Positions 36,621 to 48,036 of a stretch of 64,000 nucleotides of DNA are shown piece by piece. How positions within the stretch are numbered: position 1 is the first letter of the stretch; each line of letters opens with the position of its first letter. Both the position numbers and the translations under genes were made by a program. The stretch spans positions 3,286,001 to 3,350,000 of the forward strand of contig OY751495.1 in NCBI GenBank assembly GCA_963565915.1, read 5' to 3'. Below the pieces are notes generated by a model that was not told the DNA's origin, searched no databases, and saw only the letters and a list, made by a program, of their open reading frames with translations. Source of the DNA: Entoloma clypeatum (lineage: Eukaryota > Basidiomycota > Agaricomycetes > Agaricales > Entolomataceae).

Positions 36621-37812
36621 TAGTGATGGACAAGGGTACACAAAACCCTCAGGGTTTTGGTGAAGAGTAAGGGAGGGTAAGGGTGAGGGTCAGAATTTCT
36701 TTCCCTCCGAAAACCCGCACCGTTCGGACGGGTTTGGAGGGTCACATGATGTTTGGTTGAGCCAAACAATCAACAATCAACAAGTTGAAGTTGAAGTTGA
36801 TACTTTTATCCCCCCTACTCACATCCAACGGCCCCCCTTTGCGCCCAACAGCCCCTACACGTGTCGACTCACACCCACTTGTGTCAACTCATGCCCAACA
36901 GCCCCCCCTCATGCATAATGGTCCCCCTTTTTGCCCAATGGTCCCCCGTCCTGCCTAACGGCCCCTACTCGTGTTGACTTGTATCCAACGGCCCCCCCTT
37001 CGCGCCCAACGGCCCCTACTCGCATCAACTCATGCCCACTCATGTCAATTCATGCCCAACGGTGTCCAACGGCTCCCCCTTCACGCCCAACAGTCCCCAC
37101 TCACGCCCAATGGTCCCCTGTCATGCCTAACAGCCCCCCTTTCCACCCAATGGCGTCCACTCATGCCCAACGGCCCCTACTCACGTCGACTCACACCCAC
37201 TCATGTCAACTCACACCCAACGGTGTCCAATGGCCCCCCCTTCATGCCCAATGGTCCCCTGTCGAGCATAACGACCCCTCTTCACCCCTAACGGCCCCTA
37301 CTCGCATTGACTCACACCCACTCGCATTGACTCATGCCCAACGGCCCCCCTTCGTGCCCAACAGCCCCACTCATGCCATCTTGCCTAACAGCCCTCACCA
37401 TTCCCCACCCTCCCATACTCGCCCACTGCCACCACCTACCTGTCCGCCAAATGGCGCGGGAGGCGAAGGCAGTGGCTAGAGAAGGGGAGGTGGGCTGGGA
37501 GGTCCACGACAGGGTGGGTGTAGTATGCGAGAGCACTGGGACGCGATGCGACGCGCGCATGAGAAGCGAGGAGGGTCGCATGTGCACCCCCACAAGGTCC
37601 GCGATGGCGCGTGGCACGCAGAAAGGCTGCGTAGCACCAAGGGTGTCTACCCTTGTGTGCTGTCCCACGGGTATTCTGTACCCCCGCATACTCTCGAAAG
37701 CCCTCACCCGTAGGTGAGGGTTTTCCTTACCCTTGACAAGGGGATACAGATTTTCAAGGGTAGGGGTACAGGTATGGATTTTTTACCCGCGGGTTACCCC
37801 TGTCCATCACTA
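36621..37812. mobile_element. Non-autonomous hAT-like element, 1.2 kb, with internal tandem repeats
   Basis: The left end TAGTGATGGACAAGGGTA and the right end (complement TAGTGATGGACAGGGGTA) are imperfect 18-bp terminal inverted repeats. A perfect 8-bp target-site duplication GATATGCA flanks it at 36613-36620 and 37813-37820. The subterminal parts hold GGGTAAGGG-like runs. The middle is the degenerate repeat at 36835-37390, followed by a G-rich part to about 37640. No transposase is encoded. Confidence 0.9.
36835..37390. repeat. Degenerate C-rich tandem repeats inside the hAT-like element
   Basis: Irregular repetition of CCAACGGCCCC, ACTCGCGTCGACTCACACCC-like and CATGCCCAACGG modules, with unit order and length varying. 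It gives long but meaningless open frames because of composition. Confidence 0.85.
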
Positions 37813-38126
37813 GATATGCATGCAAGGCACTCTTCTCAACAGACTCTTGTCACCTCAATATCACAAGATAGCACACCCACGCACTTATCACTTACAGTAC
37901 AGTTGGAATTCTGAGGTTTCGTTCTGATGAATATACATATAAGAGCACACCAAAATATGGGAGTGCGTTTCTGAAAAGATGAACACACATTCAATTGGTG
38001 ATGATGCCCTTTACTAGGCCAGTACAGTTGCCATCCAGGGAAGACAATAGACAACTTGAAGCATCTTCCCTGCCACCTGTGATGATCATAACTTCATTTC
38101 CTGGCCTCTATGCTCAGGCCGCCACT

Positions 38127-39208
38127 GACCAGACCAATGTACCCCTCGAAAACATTGTAAACAAATAACAATCTAATATAGAATTTATTTGCTGACCATA
38201 TTGTGGGAACACAAGTAAAATCCATTTTTAATAATTATTTAATGCGCTCTGCATGTTTCCACTGAGCAAATGCAAAAGAAAATGCAAAATGTGATTGTGA
38301 TGTGGCCCCGATATTTCCTTCTCTCAAATGGAGATCCCATTTAAAAATCAAACCACTTGTTTATCCTTTATGAGAACTGAGTTTGATCCCAGCTTACATA
38401 GCAGGAACATGCTGAACAAATTGTTTATTTGATCCCTATGTTCTACCCTCGTGCATGAAATTCCCATTGACAAAGAACATTTTAGAAATCACGGTGAAGT
38501 CATCATGAGATTGACAATCACACCATTTGTATATTTTTGTTTGAGGAAACATTTTAAAGACTATAAAGGATGTGATGGGTACATTTTAAACATAGCAGCA
38601 GTGTGGTTGTCAATCACATCATGGACTCAGTGTGATTTCTTTTTAAGTGTTCTTTGTCAATGGGAATTTTGTGCACGAGGGTAGAACATAGGGATCAAAT
38701 AAACAGTTTGTTCAGCATGTTCCTGCTATGTAAGCTGGGATCAAACTCAGTTTTCATANNNNNNNNNNNNNNNNNNNNNNNNNNNNNNNNNNNNNNNNNN
38801 NNNNNNNNNNNNNNNNNNNNNNNNNNNNNNNNNNNNNNNNNNNNNNNNNNNNNNNNNNNNNNNNNNNNNNNNNNNNNNNNNNNNNNNNNNNNNNNNNNNN
38901 NNNNNNNNNNNNNNNNNNNNNNNNNNNNNNNNNNNNNNNNNNNNNNNNNNNNNNNNNNTTCTCATAAAGGATAAACAAGTGGTTTGATTTTTAAATGGGA
39001 TCTCCATTTGAGAGAAGGAAATATCGGGGCCACATCACAATCACATTTTGCATTTTCTTTTGCATTTGCTCAGTGGAAACATGCAGAGCGCATTAAATAA
39101 TTATTAAAAATGGATTTTACTTGTGTTCCCACAATATGGTCAGCAAATAAATTCTATATTAGATTGTTATTTGTTTACAATGTTTTCGAGGGGTACATTG
39201 GTCTGGTC
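38127..39208. repeat. Large palindrome containing the assembly gap
   Basis: Left arm from GACCAGACCAATG at 38127 to about 38525; right arm from about 38605 to GGTCTGGTC at 39208. The outer 250 bp (38127-38376 against 38959-39208) appear identical. The inner part (38377-38525 against 38605-38751) shows several substitutions and an indel. The loop is roughly 80 bp. No target-site duplication is seen at the outer ends, so I cannot say whether it is a foldback transposon or a rearrangement. Confidence 0.88.
38759..38958. other. Assembly gap (200 N)
   Basis: Exactly 200 N, a conventional placeholder. It lies within the right arm of the palindrome; the bases on its two sides correspond to overlapping positions (38369-38376) of the left arm, so real missing sequence may be zero. 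Confidence 0.98.
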
Positions 39209-39774
39209 CTGCTGTGTGAGAAAATCCCAGTCGATATTGTATGCACATTATACTTTGCATGACTGCTAGTCCCTGGTCCTGACAGGACTGGGGGGGAGCA
39301 AAGATAAAAATGAACATTGGAGTCCTTCCCCCCCCCCCCCCCCCCCCTTTTCCAAGATCAAGCTATACAACTCTGCAGACCTGCATTTTAATCAGCGCTT
39401 GCACCACACAGAAATAGGCATTAGAGTCAATCGACCTTACCTGTGCTGTGTGCCTTATTTAAGTTGATGAGTCAGAAAACACAGTTGTGCCAGTGGACCC
39501 CCTGTAGCGTGCCCGCCCCAACAACCCATTACTGAAAAATTTGACCAGGAAAAGTAAATGTACATACTGGATCTGAAAATATTGACAACCCTCCTCCAGA
39601 TCAAAAAAAAAAACTTCAACGAGATCACCACCGCCACTGACCTTTTCTTGAGTTCCAGTCCACACACGTAGTGAGTACATGCTACAATATACATCATAGC
39701 AGGGCCGAATGTATTTCCCCGGGAGGTTTTGTTTCCTACTATGTGCATTTATTAATGACATGGGCCGCACCATT
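39209..39774. other. Non-coding stretch with a 20-C homopolymer
   Basis: Contains an uninterrupted run of 20 C at 39328-39347 and 11 A near 39605. No gene, repeat unit or transposon end recognised in the rest. Confidence 0.5.
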
Positions 39775-39977
39775 GTTTCGACCAGTGTTGTGCTTAAGCC
39801 TTGGCCCTTAATTAACATTAAGGCTTAAAAAGCCCTTAAAATTAGCCCTTAAGATCCGTTGAAGAAAATGTGAAGCCTTAATAAAGCCTTAATATTGTGA
39901 CACATAATAATATCCAACGAGAGCGAGCCTGACAACTTTGAAAAAAAATCAATGCTCATCATCCCCCTCCCCCAACT

Positions 39978-40640
39978 ATGATGCTAGCTACAAAAGGGCC
40001 ATTGTGGACATTCTATTACCAAGGGGAAAAACAAAATTCAAGTCAATTCAAAGCCTACTGCAAGAGCTGTATTCAACATTACCATGCAACGACCCAGCTG
40101 ATCAACGTTGATGAGACAGATTTGGATGCCGAGCTTGATATTACTCAGGACTGGTATAAAGAAGGTTAGTCAAGATCTAACCCTTGTAGTTAATTTGAAT
40201 TAAGCATACTGATGATCCCTAGCCTGTGAAAATGTTGTGCATGTTCGTGGCAAGAAATCTGCAATAATTGTGCATCTCATCGGCAGCAAAGCTTGTCAGC
40301 ATGCATTGAAGGAAGCAAGGAAAGTTGCAAGGAGGAAACAAGGGGGGAATAGAAATGAGGATTGCCAGGCCACAGATGCTGATGACGAGTCAGAAGGGTC
40401 CAAGGCACCAGCAAAAAAAAGGAAGTGGATCTTCAAAAAGATGAAGGAAAGCATAAAACAGACTGAGCTAAAGGTTTTCAAAGGGATCAACATTCCATTC
40501 AGTGATGAGCAAAAAGAACATAGTATCCGAAATCAGTTCCTCTGTGCCACAAGTTCTGCGAACCTCTCATTTTGGTGGACTGAGGATGCTGAGGTTATCA
40601 AGCTGTTGCTGCTGTTCCGATCCACAGCATGTGATGTTAT
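39978..40640 (+). pseudogene. hAT transposase N-terminal exons (left-arm copy)
   Basis: Exon 39978-40164 (LATKGPLWTFYYQGEKQNS, then AYCKSC) and exon 40222-40640 (HVRGKKSAIIVHLIGSKACQ, then a basic stretch AKKRKWIFKKMKESIKQ). The spaced cysteines and histidine around these segments look like the BED-type zinc finger that starts hAT transposases. The reading frame is broken at FRSTACDVI by the 950-bp MITE at 40641 and resumes with PLRQALAGSILNQENE after it. The rest of the transposase is absent on this strand until 58772. Confidence 0.75.
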
Positions 40641-41590
40641 TAGTGTTTGAGGGTTTGGTCTGGTTTGGTTTTTTGCCCCAAAAACGGGTGGACTGAGACT
40701 GGACCAGTCTTTCAATCACTCAGAAATACAATAGACCGAGACCAAACTGGGGGGAACTGGTCTCGGCATGTCATTTTGCTTGGACCGGTCCGGTCCAAAC
40801 TGGTCTAGACTGGTCATAACTATGGTAATACACTAATAATTTAAAAACATGTGTTGGACGTGAGATGACGCTGTTGGACGCGAGTGGGGGGGCCGTTCAC
40901 TCCTGACACTAATAAGTTTTTCTGGAGTATCTATTATAAAAGAGGAATCCTCTTTCTCTTGGATGTATCTTGAGAAAAATACCAAGTATATTGCATGGAA
41001 GATTTTAAGAAATATGTAATGTCTTTTCCAAATATTTTTGAACAAAAAACCTTTTGTTTATCCTAAAGTATTTCTTGAGAAAAAACTAAATCCATTGTTT
41101 GAACAATGGAATAAGTTTATCTTTGAAAAAACCCTTGGAAAAATGAAAAGTTTTACTAAAAGAAATACTTAGAAAACACATTATATGTTTCTTGAATTTT
41201 TCTATATATAACACTTTGTGTCTTTTTTGATGATAAACCAAAAGGGAAAGAGGATTCCTCTTTTCTAATACATTTTTTCTCTAGAAAGACTCATCAGTGA
41301 AACCGGACCATAAATATCTAGAATATTATGCAGATTACTGAAAAATCTCCAAAAATTGTAGAATATTAGGGGAGGGGGTCGGAGATGTATCCCAAAGGGC
41401 AAAAAGACCGGTCTAGATCTGTTTAGACCAGTCTTTTTGCGGTCTAAGTCAAAAAAAAAATCTAGACTGAACTGCAGTCTAAATTTTCTAAAACATATAG
41501 ACCTTAGACCACGGTTCAGTCCAACGTGGTCTATTTTTCAGTTCAGTTCAGTCCGGTTCAGGTCTATGTAGACTGAACCTTTGAACACTA
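40641..41590 (+). mobile_element. 950-bp MITE inserted in a hAT transposase exon (left copy)
   Basis: Ends TAGTGTTTGAGGGTTTGGTC and (complement) TAGTGTTCAAAGGTTCAGTC are imperfect terminal inverted repeats. A perfect 8-bp target-site duplication GATGTTAT lies at 40633-40640 and 41591-41598. The interior is AT-rich in the middle, with GGTCTAGAC-type repeats near both ends. No coding capacity. Confidence 0.85.
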
Positions 41591-41816
41591 GATGTTATTC
41601 CATTGCGACAAGCTCTTGCTGGAAGTATCTTGAATCAGGAGAATGAGTGTGTTGAGAAATGTCTTGCAGGGGCATTGAAGGGCAAATTCATCATGCTGGC
41701 ATGAGTGACCACATTGTTAGAACAGCATATGATCTCATCAACACTGGAGGTGATCACAGTGGATGGGTCGTCACACAGTCCAGTAGTACTCTATGCTACA
41801 CGCTATAGATCGTGTA

Positions 41817-41840
41817 AAGAGGGCACCGAGTCGGGCCGAT
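41817..41840 (-). repeat. 24-bp inverted fragment of Gypsy LTR at the arm junction
   Basis: The complement of this stretch (ATCGGCCCGACTCGGTGCCC and on) matches the 3' LTR at 48082-48105. It is fused head to head with the plus-strand LTR that starts at 41841, making a 15-bp perfect palindrome (AGAGGGCACCGAGTC and complement) exactly where the inverted-repeat arm ends. Confidence 0.85.
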
Positions 41841-42190
41841 GACTCGGTGCCCTCTTACGAACTCACTATGTCTAACGTCTACTTTCGCAACCTTCGATTC
41901 CCAGTCTGACTCATTACATTACTTCGTCATCCCCTTTTAGTATACTTCGCTCCCGCGCTGACTCGCTTTCCGCAGTCAGCTTACTCACTGTACATAGCCT
42001 TCCGCAGTCGCCTTACTCATGCGCACTGCCTTCCGCAGTACTGACTCATCCGCTACCGCCTATAGTCAGTACCTATATAAACCTCTTGTACTATAGTAGA
42101 TTCCTTAGATTTAGCAATCACTTTGCTCTTCGCCTTTCCACTTTCCTGCATACTCTGCCTGAACCTTGGAACGGTTTGTTAAGCATAACA
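41841..42190 (+). repeat. Gypsy 5' LTR (5'-truncated)
   Basis: Aligns with 48090-48438 of the 3' LTR and ends AAGCATAACA. It includes CCTATATAAACC near 42069-42080, a likely TATA element for the element transcript. Confidence 0.92.
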
Positions 42191-42644
42191 AGTTGCTAAA
42201 TCTCGTTAGGTTCGCCCAGAGCGAAGAGAGCAACTACCAGACGAGTCAAGACGTCACGCTTCTTTGAAGACTTCACCAGTAACCCATTCAGCACGCCAGA
42301 AGCCCAACAGGAGGAGCTAAGTCCTCGAGACAGTATCGATTTTACACTCATCCAGCAGTACATTGAATCGGAGATCCGTCGCATCCTACAGCAGGTGCTT
42401 GACGAAGAACTAGACAACGACGAGCATCGCCCCCACGGCGAGATAGCAGAGAGCATCCATCTTGCTCGGCAACACCAGATCGCACGTTACAACGCCCGAC
42501 AGAACGAACTCGAAAGTTTTCGTGTTCAAGAAGGACCTCAGACAGGTCGGATCACAGAGATCAGAGAGTTTATCGGTGTCCAGACAACCGTTATTAGAAG
42601 ATTGATTAGGACGCTCACATCGAGACGTCTCAGAGCTACATTAT

Positions 42645-43857
42645 CATGTCTTACTCGAAGCAGCAGATCTACACCCACTTCACCACTGAAGAACAACAGA
42701 CCGAGTACAACCGTTGGGCATGAAACGAGAGACTTGACCCCTTCTCGCAACCAACAGACGCGCAGGAACAGAGATTCCTTAGAGATTTACAGAGGAAATA
42801 CTCTGAACGTTTTGCCACCGATTCCGCCAACGAGTCCCCTGACGAATTTACTTTTGACTCCGCGCAGTCAGATATCGAACAGATGCCTAGAACAGGGACT
42901 CATTTTCAATCCTTACCTGTATCCCGAACCCCATCTTCATCCCAACAACCCGACTCCTCTCCTCCTCCACAGACTTTAAACATGGCAGAAGTTCCGGCTG
43001 TACAAACAATGGATACATCCAAGATCATCAAGGATCCTGGGATGTTCAAGGACAGATACACCTTTGACGAGTGGTGGAAGGCCACCAAACTATACATCAG
43101 GTTCCAAAAGAGCCTCACAGACGATCAGAAGATTCTTGCGGTACTATCCCGCATGATGGAAGGGTCCAGCAGACACTGGGCCAGTAACAAGTTAGACGCT
43201 CTTGCCGTTGACAACGAGAACATCACCTGGCTAGGTTTTACCGATGATATCGCCACATGATTCTCCATCGCCAACAAGTTGGTCGCTGCCAAAGCAAGAC
43301 TCGAAGTCCTGAAACAAGAGAAACACACCGTTGACAAATTTTTGGATGAATTTGAAGAACTCTTGAAGCTGTCAAACCTTGGCGAAGAAACTGGGAAATA
43401 CATCCTAGAGAAGAACATCAACCGCAGAATCTCTGAACAAGTGGCTAGTGATGGCAAGACGTACACCGATTACGCAAAGGAGATCCAAAACAAGGGACGA
43501 CAGATGGAAGGACATGCACTGGTCATCCGAGGTGGCAGCGACATGCGCACCGGATCGGGTACCACTTATGGTGGTCAGGGCAAGGCCATGGAGATCGACA
43601 AAGCAGGAGTAGCCCGTTGCTACAACTGTCAACGCTTTGGTCATCTGGCTAAAGACTGTAGCGCTCCAAAGAAGAAAGATGGTCGCAAGTGTTTCAACTG
43701 TGACCAAGAAGGCCATATCGCGCACAACTGCCGCAAGCCGAAGAAGAACTCCAGAAGGGTTAGGAAGGTGTCTGAGGAAGATGCCGAGAATGATGAAACC
43801 ACAATCTTAGAAGCCGACGAGAAGGATTTCCCAAAGGGTCCGATTAAACGACGCTAA
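42645..43857 (+). pseudogene. Gypsy gag
   Basis: Starts MSYSKQQIYTHFTTEEQQ at 42645. The capsid-like part contains FDEWWKATKLYIRFQKSL. Two CCHC zinc knuckles follow: CYNCQRFGHLAKDC and CFNCDQEGHIAHNC (43617-43735). In-frame TGA codons interrupt it at 42721-42723 and 43258-43260, and it closes at TAA 43855-43857. A separate upstream frame at 42240-42650 may belong to a leader or to an N-terminal extension. Confidence 0.85.
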
Positions 43858-43888
43858 GTCGCGACCCTTATCTATTAAACAGACTTGC

Positions 43889-46800
43889 TTGCCTTGTATG
43901 ACTGCAGACAATAGAACCTATGTCATCCCTGCCAAGCAAGCCGCTGCGTCAACTAAGATTGTGAAGGGAGATAAACCTCCAAAAAGACGAGAAATCAAGC
44001 TGTTAGCTCAGCTCAGGACACGACGAGGACCAAAGGTTATCCGACCTGAGGTTGACAGCGGATGTGAACGCACATGCATCCATCCCAGAATAGTACGCGA
44101 ACAGAACCTCCCCACGCGAGGAATACTGCCCGTAGCAATTCTAAATGCGGATGGATCGCCAAATCGACAACAGAAAGTGAGCCAACTTGCCGAAGTCAAA
44201 CTGGATTTGGGAGCACATCAGGAAACCATGGAAGCAATGGTACTGGACATTGGGAGAACGGACATGCTCTTCGGACATGACTGGTTGGTACACCACAACC
44301 CCACAATCAATTGGACAACCGGCGCGGTAACATTTAACCGGTGCCCAACAACATGTCAAACCAAACACTCGGATTTCAGGATTAACCTTAATGGTCGCAA
44401 ACACCGGGTTCGCATGGTTGAGGTGCGCGACAAAGATGCACCCAAAAACTCGGATCAGAAATGGAAGCCTGGAGACCCTATTTTGGAAGCTGTCACTCCC
44501 ACACCACCTCCCACAACCAAACGACCCTCATATGTTGAACGATTTGCTCACCTCTTCAAAAAAGAGAACTTTGACAAGATCCCAAAGGAGAGGGAATGGG
44601 ACTATGGTATTGAACTTACACCGGACGCACCAAAGGAACTAGGGGGAAGCACATATCCTATGACGCAAAAGGAACAAGAGGAATTGGACGCATTCATTGA
44701 CGAGGGTCTAGCAACAGGAAAGATCCGCCCGTCCAAATCCCCTTATGCCTCCCCTTGCTTCTTCATCAACAAGAAGGATGGCTCCAAATGATTGGTACAA
44801 GATTACCACATGGTCAATAAATTCACGGTCAAAGACAAGTTCCCACTCCCACAAATATCCGATCTCTTGGACGTACTGAAAGATGCGGTCTACTTCAATA
44901 AAATGGACATCATGTGGGGCTATAACAATGTCCGGGTTAAGGAGGGCGATGAATGGAAAGCTGCCTTCCTCACCAGTCGAGGATTGTTCGAACCATTGGT
45001 CATGTTTTTCGGTCTTTGCAACTCCCCGGAAATGTTCTCTCAAATGATGGCTAGTCTATTCCGGGACCAGATCTGCCGACGTATCTGCGTGATCTACATG
45101 GATGACATCGTGGTTATCGGTAAAACCAAGGAAGAACTCACACGAAACACCAAAGAAATCCTACAGATCCTATCGGACAATGATTTGTTTCTAAAGGAGA
45201 AGAAGTGTTTATGGGAAGTAACAAAATGTCCTATATTGGGATATGTGGTTGGTGAGGGATGTGTCGAGATGGAAACTGAGAAGGTGGATACAATTCGAAA
45301 CTGGCGAGCATCCACATCAAAAAAGGAAGTTCAGAAGTTCCTTGGATTTGCTAACTTCTATCGACATTTTATTGAAGGGTACTCAAACATTGCGAAACCT
45401 CTCACCGCACTCACAGGCGGTATGGCATTTAATTTGGGACCAACAGAGCAGCAAGCTTTTGAAGGTCTCATATGGGCAATTACATCGGCACCAGTCTTGG
45501 CATTACCGAAACCAGAGGGACAGTTCAGGGTTGAAACCGATGCATCGGGCTATGCAATTGGAGCAGTACTCTCTCAGAAGCAAGACGACAAATGGCACCC
45601 CATTGTGTTCTTGTCGCGGACCATGTCCGCAGCCGAACAGAATTACGAGATATATGACAAGGAACTCCTGGCAGTCGTGGAAGCATTAAAAGATTGGAGA
45701 CACTATCTGCTCGAAGCCAGGGAACATTTCGAAATCTTGACCAATCACAAGAACCTGGAATATTTCCGTTGTCCTCAGGACCTAAATCAACGACAGCGAC
45801 GCTGGAAAATGAAGTTACAAGACTATGACTTTGAATTACGGCATGTGCCCGGCAAGACCAATGCGAAAGCGGACATCCTGTCATGCTTACCCTGGTATGA
45901 AGCAGACCTCGAACCACAGGACAGTGACCAAATGCTCAAGGAGGGACTATTCTTGAAACTGTTGGAATCAGAAGATGTGGTACAAATGGAGATGTTCACG
46001 GAGGAACAATTCTTTGAAGGGGGTGAGACATCTGATTCCATCAAAATCGGAAACATCACAACCATCGAAAACCCATGGATCGCACGCATCAAGGCTTCGA
46101 ACCGCATGGAGACAGAAGTAGCGCAGGGCCTAAAAAAGAATCCTCATTGGTATCAACAGGAGAATGGGATCACCTATGCAGGAGAATGAGTCTATGTCCC
46201 ACCAGATCCACAATTACGACAAGAATTGATGTTTGAGTCACACAATGCACCAGTGGCTGGAATCCAGGACAGTACCGGACACATGAACTCCTCACTCGCA
46301 CCTACTGGTGGCCTACCATACTGCATGATGTGAAGAAGTACATGAAGGGTTGCGACACTTGTCAACGCAACAAGATTAACTGACAAAAGTGACATGCTCC
46401 GCTACATCCCCATGCAGCGCCAAGTCACCCATGGGAAGACATAGGAATCGACATTGTGGGACCGATACCAGAATCTGATGGAAAAAACGCAATTCTGGTC
46501 ATCAGAGATAGACATTCAAAGATGCTTCACCTCATTCCGACAACCGTGGAATTGTCAGCTGAAGGATTAGCCAAGATCTATCGGGATCAGATATGAAAGC
46601 TTCATGGGATCCCCAAGAAGATCATCAGCGATAGGGGACCACAGTTCGCTGCAAAGTTCATGGAGATACTCTGCCGCATGCTAGGGATCAAGAGGAACCT
46701 GTCCACCGCATACCACCCACAGACTGACGGACAGGCCGAGCGATCGCATCAGGAGATGGAAGCGTTCTTACGAAACTTTGTCAACCATCTACAGGATGAT

Positions 46801-47496
46801 TGGGCTGAATGGATCGCAATTGCAGAGTTCCAGTACAATGACAAAGAACATCAGGCAACGAAGCACACCCCATTCTACCTCAACTATGGTCTACATCCAT
46901 GGAAGGGAGAGCTCGTGTTAGAAGATACCAATCCGGCTGCCAATGACTTCTTGAAAAAACTCAAGCAGGCACGAGAAGAAGCCAATGCTGTGCTGAAACA
47001 AGTACAGGATCAGATGAAGAAGACAGTTGACACACGGCGAAGTCCGTCTCGGGACTACCGCATCGGAGACAAGGTGTGGCTGGAAGGGACTAACATCAGG
47101 ACCGATTGCCCCTCAAAGAAACTTGATGCACTCCGACATGGACCATTCAAAGTCCTAGAGAAGAAAGGAGCTAGCGCGTACCTTCTTGATCTTCCGAAGA
47201 CTTGGAAGATGATTCACCCTGTGTTCAACGAGACCCTGTTGTCACCATATGAAACTCCGAAGTATGCCATCCAGAAAAAGAAACCAGCCCCTGATCTGAT
47301 CATTGTCGAAGGACAAGAAGAGTACCATGTGTCTACAATCCTAGACTCTCGAAAGTTCCGCGGAAAGATCCAGTACCTCGTCCAGTGGGAAGGATATGGT
47401 CCAGAAGAGAACACATGGGAACCTCGAGCTAATGTTCAGAACGCTCAAGATTTGATCCGTGATTTCCATCGGCAGAACCCATCTCGCCCACGATAA
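43889..47496 (+). pseudogene. Gypsy pol (protease, RT, RNase H, integrase, chromodomain)
   Basis: Protease active-site region EVDSGCERTCIHP near 44050; reverse transcriptase with the catalytic YMDD intact (CVIYMDDIVVIG, about 45093); RNase H with ETDASGYAIGAVLSQ; integrase zinc-binding part with KKYMKGCDTCQRN; integrase core with DIVGP, SDRGPQF and [11 protein letters not shown] as the D, D, E landmarks; C-terminal chromodomain [20 protein letters not shown] ending at 47496. In-frame TGA at 44789, 46187, 46381 and 46594, and a frameshift near 46262, inactivate it. Confidence 0.92.
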
Positions 47497-47630
47497 AAGA
47501 CAGCTCTCAGAATCCATGACAAGTATCGACCTCATCAGTCAATCACACCCCGAGTTCCCCGCTCTAGTCCTTTTCCCTGCCCAATATAGCCTCCCCCTTC
47601 TTCTTCTATCTCTCAACCATCCTCGCCACC

Positions 47631-48002
47631 ATGTCCAACACCACCGTTACCTCCACCTCCACCACCGACATCAACCCCGCCATCGCCGCCCTCATGAACG
47701 AAGCACTCTCCATGAGAGACCAAATCCATGCTCTCGAAACTTCCCTTGCCGACCTCCTCCATCGCCAGATGCATATCCGGCTTCACTTGCTGTCCAACCT
47801 ACCCGTCGCCCCGAGTCCCGAGGAAAAACAAATTCTCGGAAATTACACCAGCACCCTCGTAATCGAGAATCGACGTATTTGGCTGGCTATCAAAGGCCTT
47901 GAACTCGCCGTAGCCATCAATGAGGAGTTGATATATGATTGGAGCCTCAAGGAAAGTACGAACTGGTCTGATCCCGGCAACAACGAGGGATGGGGACAGT
48001 GA
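47631..48002 (+). CDS. Small extra ORF between Gypsy pol and the 3' LTR
   Basis: A complete 123-codon frame from ATG 47631 to TGA 48000-48002: a threonine-rich start (MSNTTVTSTSTTDINPAI), a central heptad-like helical part (LMNEALSMRDQIHALETSLA and IENRRIWLAIKGLELA), and an acidic tail. It is predicted to form a coiled coil; function unknown. It is the only long frame of this element without a stop, while gag and pol are broken. Codon composition differs little from pol. It could be an accessory product or chance. Confidence 0.45.
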   Translation: MSNTTVTSTSTTDINPAIAALMNEALSMRDQIHALETSLADLLHRQMHIRLHLLSNLPVAPSPEEKQILGNYTSTLVIENRRIWLAIKGLELAVAINEELIYDWSLKESTNWSDPGNNEGWGQ

Positions 48003-48036
48003 CTCTGTGAGGACACAGAGCTTGGAGAGGGGAACA

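Larger units (their letters stand above)
39783..41816 (+). repeat. Left arm of 2034-bp inverted repeat
   Basis: Pairs with 56609-58642: the coordinate sum is 98425 at both ends, meaning no net indel, and all segments compared are identical. It contains the hAT end, two transposase exons, a 950-bp MITE, and 93 bp of inverted Copia LTR (41724-41816). Confidence 0.95.

Noticed and set aside
36931..37479. 182-codon open frame rich in PTR/SH residues
   Set aside because: It lies wholly in the degenerate tandem repeat of a MITE; all frames stay open there because of composition.
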